A DNA stretch of 8,706 nt from Candidatus Firestoneibacteriota bacterium. GTDB taxonomy: Bacteria; Oederibacteriota; JAAXVQ01; JAUVAV01. The notes beneath the pieces are model-generated. The model was not told the DNA's origin, ran no database searches, and saw nothing but the letters and a program-made list of their open reading frames with translations. This document shows positions 1-6,396 of the stretch, piece after piece (positions within the stretch are counted from its first letter, which is position 1; the number at the start of each line of letters is the position of its first letter). The DNA lies in contig DAOVYW010000094.1 in the NCBI GenBank assembly GCA_030635415.1, positions 1-8,706 of the forward strand, written 5' to 3'. Both the position numbers and the translations under genes were made by a program.

Positions 1-340
1 CGACTTTGTTTAAGATGTAAAGTAGTATCTCCTTGAATTTTCTTAAATTCCTTTGGGGAACATTGATACGGGTCTCAGCTGGGGTTTTACTTTTTATATT
101 TTGTTCACTGAGGCTCACTTTCGGCACCTGGCTTAAATCCAACATATTCTCTAATGAAAGATTAAATATCTGGGATATTTTTTTTAACTCTTCAACTGAA
201 ACCGCCCGGCTGCCGTTTTCCATCTGCGAGACCGTTGAGCGTAGTACGCCTAATAAATCCGCCAATCTCTGCTGGCTGATCTTTTGTTCGTCCCGCAGCG
301 TTTTGATGTTTCTACCTATTTTTTTATTGAACTCACTCAT
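1..340 (-). CDS. XRE-type HTH regulator, probable HTH-Panacea antitoxin (N-terminal part, runs off left edge)
   Basis: Reading leftward from ATG at 340 gives 113 codons without a stop, so the gene continues beyond the window. Residues 8-62 are a typical HTH_XRE domain: helix 2 ISQQRLADLLG, recognition helix around RSTVSQMENG, then the SVEELKKISQIFNLS helix pair. After a polar linker (about 70-92) comes the stretch RINVPQRNLRKFKEILLYIL. That stretch matches my memory of proteins in which this HTH is followed by a Panacea (SocA/DUF4065) domain, a family that neutralises diverse toxins. The HTH call comes directly from sequence; the Panacea call is inference, because only the first residues of that domain are inside the window. 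If correct, the protein is a cytoplasmic autoregulating antitoxin and its toxin gene would lie to the left. A GGGGGA ribosome site lies 8 nt before the ATG, and the gene has its own promoter. Confidence 0.8.
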   Translation of the reverse strand, partial: MSEFNKKIGRNIKTLRDEQKISQQRLADLLGVLRSTVSQMENGSRAVSVEELKKISQIFNLSLENMLDLSQVPKVSLSEQNIKSKTPAETRINVPQRNLRKFKEILLYILNKV

Positions 341-404
341 CCTAAGCTTCCCCCGTAATCTATTATCCCTACGTTATAACTAAATACTAGCTCTATATTT
401 CTAG

Positions 405-425
405 ACCCTGGCCTACCCCCAGGGT
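405..425. other. Hairpin at the predicted 5' end of the HTH mRNA
   Basis: ACCCTGG (405-411) and CCAGGGT (419-425) form a perfect 7-bp stem with a 7-nt loop. On the plus strand it is followed by a T-rich run and resembles an intrinsic terminator, but no plus-strand gene ends here. In the leftward HTH transcript the stem would sit at or within a few bases of the predicted start site, where it could protect the mRNA end or take part in regulation. Confidence 0.4.
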
Positions 426-429
426 TTTT

Positions 430-458
430 ATTTTAACATATGTTATAATATCTGTCAA
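430..458 (-). promoter_or_regulatory. Sigma-70-like promoter of the HTH gene
   Basis: On the minus strand a perfect -35 TTGACA (453-458) is followed by exactly 17 bp and a -10 TAAAAT (430-435). Transcription would start near 423, about 80 nt before the HTH start codon. Both boxes and the spacing are near consensus, so this is the best promoter in the window. Confidence 0.75.
431..448. promoter_or_regulatory. Palindromic candidate operator inside the HTH promoter
   Basis: TAACATATGTTA (434-445) is a perfect 12-bp palindrome lying between and partly over the -10 box, with further matching bases at 431-432 and 447-448. A second perfect 8-bp palindrome, GTTATAAC, is at 373-380 in the leader, and the first site also contains GTTATAA (442-448). 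HTH antitoxin-type regulators usually repress their own promoter. I infer that these are binding sites; nothing in the sequence proves it. Confidence 0.5.
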
Positions 459-542
459 TGCAATGTTAGGATATCTGGCATTCACATTTCCTGGCTATCT
501 GCAATATATTAGCCGGGGCATCCTACCCACAGCCCCCCATCC

Positions 543-2855
543 TCAGATCTGCTCCCCCAGGCGCAGCCAATTCTGACGGATTTTCAGAGTACCCAGCTTT
601 ACCCGTACCGGAAATCCCGAGAGTTTGAACAGACAATTAAAATCCTCAAGCATCGGCTGCGCCAGCCACCCGGGCAGGGTAAGCCAACCGATCCGGACAC
701 GTTGGAGATTGAACCACAGGTTGTCCGATTCCTGCTCCTCGCGATCAGGCGCTACTTTAAGCGAAGTTTGGACTTGTACCGGAATTTGACCCAGCCGCTG
801 GGCGTGAAGTTTCTGGTCGCTAAAGATTATTCGCCATTTTCCAGTTTCACCGTTCTGCTCGGCCAGCGTTTGGTTTAAAGCGGGTTCATAAAGCTCCAGC
901 TTTTGTAATTTGATTTCTTCCAGCGCCAATGGCAGAATTTCTCCTGCTGCCAGCCCGGTCAGATCCAGGCTCAAATTGGACATCTCTATCTCCAGGCTTT
1001 GAAAAGGAACGCCGAATGCTGTGTGTTTAAAATCACCCAGCAGACCGTTCGCGGCCTTGATCTGGATTTTGCGGAACCTTCCCAACCGAGTTTCTTCCGG
1101 CGACCAGGCTTCTATGCTTATGGTTAAATCCGGTACGTCTTTCAAATAATTTGAGAGCAGCCGGTTAATTTCGCGGTGTAATCGCGCTTTAATCTCCTCG
1201 GCCGGCTCGGCCGACATGATTTCATTCCTCCGGTATAAAAGTGCATCGGAGCCATCCGGCAGAGCATACTGCCTTACCAGTTCAAATCGTTGGCCGGCCC
1301 GCGTGTCCGGATCAGCCAGCGCTTGGGTAATGGCCTGAGCCTGTTTAATGGCAAAGGGCAGCCCTAAGCCTTTAGTTTTGGTTACGGCAAAATCCGTAAA
1401 AGCCGGCCAATCTCTGGTGGATGTCAGGCGGACCGCGGTTTTGCTCCGGGATCGCTCTACCGCAAAGACTACCCGGGAAAATGACGGATGTCCCGGGATC
1501 ACTCTTAAAACCGGGGCCACTTCCAGGTTTCGGCCCAGGTGCGCTACATCCGCCAGGATGGCGGCCAGCGGCCATTGTTGGCTGCTGGGAGAGAGCGAAT
1601 TTATGATGGGCAATCCCAGCCACTGCTTGGAGCATAAGCGGTGCAGGCCGCCGGCAGCGGGTCCGATATGCATATAGGTGAATTGCAAAAGCAAGCCTAT
1701 GGCTAAACCCATGGTAATCCGACGTCGCCAGGGTTCGCGTACCTCGCTTATCCAGCCGGTGCCGGCCAGGCAAAGCAGGGGCAGCAGCGGCAGCGTATAG
1801 CGGTAATCCTTGTTCCGGATTAAAGTCAGAATTAAATATGGACTTCCCACCCAGACCAGCCAAAGAACCAGATAGCGGCGACGGAAAACAAAAAATACCA
1901 GCCCGCTTAATACCAACAGGGCCGCGGGCCAGGATAATTGCTGGAATAATCCCAAGAGGTAATAGCACCAGGAAGCCGGAGAGCTTAAAAGCGGATCGTT
2001 TTCCAATGCCCCACGGGTATAGAAGTAGCCGGAGGTGTTATGGATAAGTTTTATCAGGTGTACCATATACCAGGGTGCCGCCAGTAGCGCGGCCAGAACA
2101 TACGCTATTGCCAGGTTAAGCCAAAGTTGCGAGACTCCTCTGGCTCGGCGAAAAATCGCTGTCAAGCCCGTGACCAGCGGAGGCAGCGCTAAAAAAAAGA
2201 TCGCGCTCCACTTGGTTAGTAACGCCAGTCCAAAAGTCGCACCATATAATATTACCCAACGCCGCTGCATAAATCCTTCGGAGCGTATAAAGGCATAGAA
2301 ACCCAGGCATACCCAGAAAACCAGGGGTATATCCAGCATAAAGTATTTCGATTGGACAACTACTCCGGCAGCGGCCATAAAAAGAAACCCGGCCAGGATT
2401 CCGGTGGCTTCCCCGAACAAACGCCTTCCCAGCAGCCAGAGCAGCGCCAGGATGGCGCTGATATAAAAAACATCCATAAAAGCCGCTATATCCGGGGATG
2501 GTCCGGTAATTAGAAACACGCAGCCGGTTAATAATTCCTGCAGGGGTGGATAAAAATTCGACAGATGGAGTATTTTTCCCCAAGCCGGACCTCCGGCTTG
2601 GGTAAGCGCTTCATAGTAGCCTATTGCCCCCAGGTAGTGAATTGATTCATCCCAGGAGAACGGGAGCGTATCCCAAGCCAACCAGATTACATTCGCCAGC
2701 ACTAACGCGGTAAGCAACGCGCCCAACATGGAAAATCTAAAAAGTTTTTCAAAGTACCGGGGGTTCTGTGACGTCCGGATAGTACTGGTGGTTCGGAGCT
2801 CCTCCACGGATGACTTTTCCGGAGAGATCGGTTGCTCTTGGCTGTTATCAGGCAT
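543..2855 (-). CDS. GT-C family glycosyltransferase (GT39/ArnT-like) fused to a DUF2993/LmeA-like domain
   Basis: A 770-aa membrane protein. After a polar cytoplasmic tail (1-35), residues about 40-400 hold roughly ten hydrophobic segments. The first external loop carries WDESIHY with the acidic pair D69/E70, the place of the catalytic Asp in GT-C transferases that use polyprenyl-phosphate sugars. MLDIPLVF (D175) and NKDYRYTLPLLP (about 349-360) match further conserved GT39/ArnT positions. A soluble stretch follows, ending at LPDGSDALLYRR, which looks like a natural GT C-terminus. Residues about 547-770 form a second domain whose pattern (amphipathic helix EEIKARLHREINRLLSNYL, beta strands, LPGWLAQ, a closing GFPVRVKLGTLKI) resembles DUF2993, the family of the mycobacterial phospholipid-binding protein LmeA. 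If topology follows ArnT, this domain lies in the periplasm. The donor and acceptor are unknown. It is the second gene of the operon, 30 nt after the RND gene. The GT call is firm; the DUF2993 call is moderate. Confidence 0.85.
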   Translation of the reverse strand: MPDNSQEQPISPEKSSVEELRTTSTIRTSQNPRYFEKLFRFSMLGALLTALVLANVIWLAWDTLPFSWDESIHYLGAIGYYEALTQAGGPAWGKILHLSNFYPPLQELLTGCVFLITGPSPDIAAFMDVFYISAILALLWLLGRRLFGEATGILAGFLFMAAAGVVVQSKYFMLDIPLVFWVCLGFYAFIRSEGFMQRRWVILYGATFGLALLTKWSAIFFLALPPLVTGLTAIFRRARGVSQLWLNLAIAYVLAALLAAPWYMVHLIKLIHNTSGYFYTRGALENDPLLSSPASWCYYLLGLFQQLSWPAALLVLSGLVFFVFRRRYLVLWLVWVGSPYLILTLIRNKDYRYTLPLLPLLCLAGTGWISEVREPWRRRITMGLAIGLLLQFTYMHIGPAAGGLHRLCSKQWLGLPIINSLSPSSQQWPLAAILADVAHLGRNLEVAPVLRVIPGHPSFSRVVFAVERSRSKTAVRLTSTRDWPAFTDFAVTKTKGLGLPFAIKQAQAITQALADPDTRAGQRFELVRQYALPDGSDALLYRRNEIMSAEPAEEIKARLHREINRLLSNYLKDVPDLTISIEAWSPEETRLGRFRKIQIKAANGLLGDFKHTAFGVPFQSLEIEMSNLSLDLTGLAAGEILPLALEEIKLQKLELYEPALNQTLAEQNGETGKWRIIFSDQKLHAQRLGQIPVQVQTSLKVAPDREEQESDNLWFNLQRVRIGWLTLPGWLAQPMLEDFNCLFKLSGFPVRVKLGTLKIRQNWLRLGEQI
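1215..1231 (-). promoter_or_regulatory. Internal Shine-Dalgarno and ATG at the GT/DUF2993 junction
   Basis: GGAGG (1227-1231) lies 9 nt before an in-frame ATG at 1217 (Met547 of the 770-aa protein), exactly where the glycosyltransferase sequence ends and the lipid-binding-like domain begins. Translation from here would give a separate 224-aa protein without a signal peptide. It may be a relic of two genes fused by loss of a stop codon, or a working internal start. It could also be chance, since GGAGG is common on this strand. Confidence 0.4.
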
Positions 2856-2865
2856 ATAAACCTCC
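2853..2865 (-). promoter_or_regulatory. Ribosome binding site deciding the glycosyltransferase start
   Basis: GGAGG (2861-2865) stands 5 nt before ATG at 2855. The other in-frame ATG, at 2867, overlaps this site and has no Shine-Dalgarno sequence of its own at a good distance. The shorter 770-aa product is therefore preferred. Confidence 0.8.
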
Positions 2866-2885
2866 ATACCTTTGGCTTCGGGTTT

Positions 2886-5800
2886 TCATTTTTTCCAGCC
2901 ACTCTTTCGGCCTATGATTTTCATTCCCGGCCTGTCTTTCCGGTTATGTCTTTCCTGGATGCAACCCGGCGCAATCCACGTATCTTCCGTCAAGCTTTGC
3001 CTGGGCCGTGATTTTAGATGAGCCCGATTTTTAATATCCTGGCCAATAGCATACAGGGTTGGAACCCAAAAGAGGGTCAGCGTAGTCGCGAATATTATTC
3101 CCCAGAGCATGGCCATGACCATGGGTACTACAAATGGGTCAGCGCCGCCGAAACCATATGCTGTTGGCAGCAAGGCTGCCGAGGTGGTCAGGGTTGTCAG
3201 CACTACCGGCCTCAACCGGGTCTGGGACGCGTCCAGAATAGTACGATGGGAACACCTGCCGCTCTCCTCTCTTTCCCGGCCTAACTGATTAATAAAACTC
3301 AGAATAATCAGGGCATCATTTACCACTACCCCGCTCATGCCCAGCATACCGACCATGGCCAGAAATCCTATGGCCATGCCCTGGAACCAGAACGCCAGAA
3401 AAACCCCAATTACTCCAAAGAATATCGTGCATAAAATAATCAACGGCTGGGACAGGGAATTGAGCAACAGTACCAGGATAAAATAAATCGCCAGGGTTGC
3501 CAGAATCCCGGCTTTCCACATGCCGGCCATGATTTTGGCCGATTCCTCTGCCTCTCCGCCGGCTATCATCCTTATGCCCGGGAAGCCCGGGCCTAATTTA
3601 GCATAATGCTGTATGACTTTTTTATGAACTTCCCGGGAGGTGATTATTTTGTTATTCACATCCGCCGTAATGGTAACTACCCGCTGGCCCTGAAAATGCC
3701 GGATGCCCTGCAAGGCCGGCTGGCGCTCCAGGCAGATAAATTTCTTCAAGGGAATTAATTTTCCCCTGCGGTTCTTCACTAATAAATCATCCAGAAGTTG
3801 TTTCCTCTTCCGGCCGGAAGCATCCAACTGTACGCGAATATCCACCTCCTCCTGCTTAAAGCGTACACTGGTAACCACCTCTCCCTCAAAAGCCAGACGT
3901 ACCGTACTGGCCACATCCGCCACTGTCAGGTTCAGGCTTGCCAATTTGGCGTAATCCACACGAATGATCTCTTCATCCTTGGTGTATTTTAAATCCGAAC
4001 CAGGATCCCGCACTCCGGGAATGCTTCTTAAATAACCGAGCATTTCCTCCGCTGCTTGTTTCTGAAGTTCGAAATCCTCGCCAATAATGTTTAATTCGAC
4101 CGGTCGTCCCACTGGCGGACCGCCGGTATCCAGCTCGAACTTCACGCTTTTAATTCCCGTGATTTTTTCGGCTTGCTGCCTGAGCGCCTCTATGATTTCC
4201 ACGGCCTCCCTCTCCCGCACGCGATATGAGGTCAATCCCACGCTTATCAGACCCAGGTTATCACCATGCATTTCATCCTCGCCGTGGCTTCCGTCCATCC
4301 CGACCCAGGTCTCATAATAATCCACCTCTTCCAGGGGAAGCGCTTTCACCAGCTTCTCTATCTCGTCCACTTTTTTCATGGTGACCGGATAGGAACTGCC
4401 ACGGGTAGTTTCTATATGGATGAAGAAATTTTCCGCTCCTTTCTGGGGAAAAAGCACGAATTTTATGTGATTTGCAGCCAGGTAGGCGGTAGCGATCAGC
4501 AGTCCGAATCCCAGGATAACCACTAAATAACGTCTTTTCAGGACATTTTCCAGCCAGCAGCGATATCTCCGCTTGATTGGCTTGAACCATGGATCAATTA
4601 TGGCTCCGCGCTCCCGCCATTTTGGTATTTTATGCCCGCTGGCGGCCAAATGGCTCGGTAAAATAAAAAATGACTCTATCAGCGATCCCAGCAGGGTCCC
4701 GCTCACGATTATAGGTATCATGGTCACAAAAAGGCCCAGCATTCCTCCCAAAGAAAGCAAGGGCAGAAAGGCCACAATCGTGGTGCTGATGGTCGCGGTA
4801 ATGGGGGCCGCCACCTGGCCAACGCCTTTGAGCGCCGCCTGAACCGGTGGCAAACCCTCCTCCTGGTAGCGATGAATATTCTCCGCCACCACAATGGCAT
4901 CATCCACCAGCATGCCCATCACCAGGATAAACGCCGTAAGCGACACGGAATTAATGCTTCCGCCGGTCCAGGTGTGTGCCATAATCCCGAATGCCATGGA
5001 GATTGGGATCCCCAGGGCGGTCCACCAGGCTGTCCGTATATTTAAAAACATAACCAGTACGGCCAGCACCAGCACAAAACCGATAAGCGCATTCTTTCCC
5101 AGGATCTCCAGGCGACGGGTCGTCAGTTTTGTGTTATCCCGGACCATCTGAATTTTTAATCCCGGCGGAAATGTCGGCTTATTCTTTCTGAGATATTTTT
5201 TAATACGCTCCATAACCCGGATCGTATCGGCCGAGACCTTTTTGTGAATACGGAGCCCGATGCCGGGGATGCCGTTGGTCCGGTATTGGAAATGATCATT
5301 CTTAAAATCATCTTCCAAAACTCCCAGGTGCGCAACTGTTATTCGCTGACCCTCGAAGTTCGACCGGACAATAACCTCGCCCACTTCCCGCGGCTGGTTG
5401 AATTCCGCCAGGGTCAGCACCGTGGTCTCATCCGCGAAAGCTTCCAGCGAACCCCCGGTCAGCCGGATATTGCGGGCTTTTATCGCGGCCGCGATGTCCG
5501 GGAGCGCGAGGTAATAGGCCTGTAGTTTATCCGGATTGACCTGCACCCGGATTTCCCTATCCCGGTAGCCGAGCTTATCCACGTGGGCAACCCCGGGAAT
5601 CGCCTCTATCTCCCGCTCCATACGCAGGGCCGCGGCCCTGAGCTTTGTCTCCGAAAGATCCGGCCCGGACAACCCCAGAACAATAACCGGTACCCAGGAA
5701 GTATGGATCTCGAAAATACGCGGCCGTTCCTGAATTTCCCGTGGCAGATCCGTAACCTGATCAACCGCGCGGCGTATATCATCCTTGACCTTGTTTTTGT

Positions 5801-6104
5801 CTTCATCGTCCGGATCGATCCAAATCCTGATATAGGAATAATTTTCCATGGAGACTGAACGGACCTCCTCCAGCCCGTCCACTTCCATGATTTTTTCCTC
5901 CAGCGGTATGGTAACATTAACCTCTACATCCCGGGCCGAGGCGGCGGGACAAACCGTCTGGATGTGCATCTGGTCCAGGCTCACATCCGGATAGACCTGG
6001 CGCCGCAGACTGGTCATGGCTATAAAACCTATGGCCACCACCAGGATGGAGATTAAATAAACCATCAGTGGGCGATGGATAAAAAATTTAACCATTTTTT
6101 CCAT
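2886..6104 (-). CDS. RND-family efflux/export permease (HAE1/AcrB-like)
   Basis: A 1072-aa inner-membrane pump subunit of normal family length. TM1 is about 13-31, followed by the first periplasmic porter loop (about 35-335) with the usual VTIPLEEKI pattern. TM2-TM6 span about 337-485. TM4 carries MGMLVDDAIVVAENI, with the proton-relay pair D401/D402. The TM6-TM7 link and TM7 (about 527-545) lead to the second periplasmic loop (about 548-860), and TM8-TM12 follow (about 865-1020). TM10 reads GVVVNDALIILSFINQ, so the Lys of AcrB TM10 is replaced by Asn929, as in a common RND subgroup. TRLRPVVLTTLTTSAALLP (962-980) is the conserved motif before TM11. A basic tail of about 50 residues follows. 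AcrB-type pumps use proton influx to expel hydrophobic or amphiphilic substrates, normally with a membrane-fusion protein and an outer-membrane channel; neither gene is adjacent. The ribosome site AGGTG stands 6 nt before ATG at 6104. This is the first gene of the operon with the glycosyltransferase; substrate unknown. Confidence 0.95.
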   Translation of the reverse strand: MEKMVKFFIHRPLMVYLISILVVAIGFIAMTSLRRQVYPDVSLDQMHIQTVCPAASARDVEVNVTIPLEEKIMEVDGLEEVRSVSMENYSYIRIWIDPDDEDKNKVKDDIRRAVDQVTDLPREIQERPRIFEIHTSWVPVIVLGLSGPDLSETKLRAAALRMEREIEAIPGVAHVDKLGYRDREIRVQVNPDKLQAYYLALPDIAAAIKARNIRLTGGSLEAFADETTVLTLAEFNQPREVGEVIVRSNFEGQRITVAHLGVLEDDFKNDHFQYRTNGIPGIGLRIHKKVSADTIRVMERIKKYLRKNKPTFPPGLKIQMVRDNTKLTTRRLEILGKNALIGFVLVLAVLVMFLNIRTAWWTALGIPISMAFGIMAHTWTGGSINSVSLTAFILVMGMLVDDAIVVAENIHRYQEEGLPPVQAALKGVGQVAAPITATISTTIVAFLPLLSLGGMLGLFVTMIPIIVSGTLLGSLIESFFILPSHLAASGHKIPKWRERGAIIDPWFKPIKRRYRCWLENVLKRRYLVVILGFGLLIATAYLAANHIKFVLFPQKGAENFFIHIETTRGSSYPVTMKKVDEIEKLVKALPLEEVDYYETWVGMDGSHGEDEMHGDNLGLISVGLTSYRVREREAVEIIEALRQQAEKITGIKSVKFELDTGGPPVGRPVELNIIGEDFELQKQAAEEMLGYLRSIPGVRDPGSDLKYTKDEEIIRVDYAKLASLNLTVADVASTVRLAFEGEVVTSVRFKQEEVDIRVQLDASGRKRKQLLDDLLVKNRRGKLIPLKKFICLERQPALQGIRHFQGQRVVTITADVNNKIITSREVHKKVIQHYAKLGPGFPGIRMIAGGEAEESAKIMAGMWKAGILATLAIYFILVLLLNSLSQPLIILCTIFFGVIGVFLAFWFQGMAIGFLAMVGMLGMSGVVVNDALIILSFINQLGREREESGRCSHRTILDASQTRLRPVVLTTLTTSAALLPTAYGFGGADPFVVPMVMAMLWGIIFATTLTLFWVPTLYAIGQDIKNRAHLKSRPRQSLTEDTWIAPGCIQERHNRKDRPGMKIIGRKSGWKK

Positions 6105-6181
6105 TAAAGCACCTTCCTCTTTTCCAAGTCTGGAATCTGCCGGTCATTCCTATTCCAGGCTTTCATGCTTGGGAAGCGATT

Positions 6182-6210
6182 ATTATGACGCAACATTTAC
6201 TTCTAAACAA
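6182..6210 (-). promoter_or_regulatory. Probable promoter of the RND-glycosyltransferase operon
   Basis: On the minus strand, TTGTTT (6205-6210) and CATAAT (6182-6187) are separated by exactly 17 bp. The -10 matches the sigma-70 consensus at five of six bases and the -35 at three to four. The predicted start near 6175 leaves a leader of about 70 nt before the RND ATG. Confidence 0.55.
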
Positions 6211-6217
6211 GCGTTTA
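6204..6217. promoter_or_regulatory. Inverted repeat over the -35 of the RND promoter (candidate operator)
   Basis: TAAAC (6204-6208) and GTTTA (6213-6217) are inverted arms around the spacer AAGC, and they cover the proposed -35 box. The layout resembles operators of TetR-type repressors, which often control efflux pumps. No such regulator is present in the window, so the binding protein is unknown. Confidence 0.35.
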
Positions 6218-6285
6218 AAGCCCGCCCCGGCGCGAAAAATTATAATTGGGGCCGGATTTTAAATGCCCTCCCTACACAAAAACAT

Positions 6286-6314
6286 TTGCAAAATTTGTCC
6301 CCTTAGGATAAAGT
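6286..6314 (+). promoter_or_regulatory. Possible promoter of the TPR gene
   Basis: TTGCAA (6286-6291) and TAAAGT (6309-6314) are 17 bp apart, each matching four of six consensus bases. A transcript would begin near 6321, about 75 nt before the TPR start codon. The rest of the 292-bp divergent region (6105-6396) holds nothing further that I can support. Confidence 0.35.
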
Positions 6315-6396
6315 ATGCCTCCCCAAGACAGGAAAAATGTATATTTAGCATGGACTGATCTCCTTTAGGAAAAAGAAAGAGACGAGGTAATAATTT

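Noticed and set aside
33..383. Plus-strand open frame of 116 codons
   Set aside because: It is the opposite strand of the HTH gene and its promoter, has no ribosome site, and its protein is low-complexity without a recognisable domain.
405..430. Reading the ACCCTGG hairpin plus T-rich run as a plus-strand intrinsic terminator
   Set aside because: There is no plus-strand gene ending upstream of it; it fits better as the start of the leftward HTH transcript.
515..536. GGGGC...GCCCC inverted repeat just past the glycosyltransferase stop codon
   Set aside because: Only a 5-bp stem with a 12-nt loop and no T-run on the minus strand, so I do not call it a terminator.
1372..1968. Minus-strand open frame of 198 codons inside the glycosyltransferase gene
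   Set aside because: Out-of-frame shadow; its Gly/Pro/Ala-rich product has no family pattern, while the main frame shows clear membrane segments and motifs.
2886..6104. Many plus-strand open frames of 60-93 codons opposite the RND gene
   Set aside because: All are antisense shadows of a well-conserved gene; none has a ribosome site with a sensible product.
6259..6351. Minus-strand 30-codon open frame with a GGAG site 8 nt before its ATG, upstream of the RND gene
   Set aside because: It overlaps the proposed TPR promoter, lies upstream of the RND promoter, and has no recognisable sequence; a small peptide is possible but unsupported.
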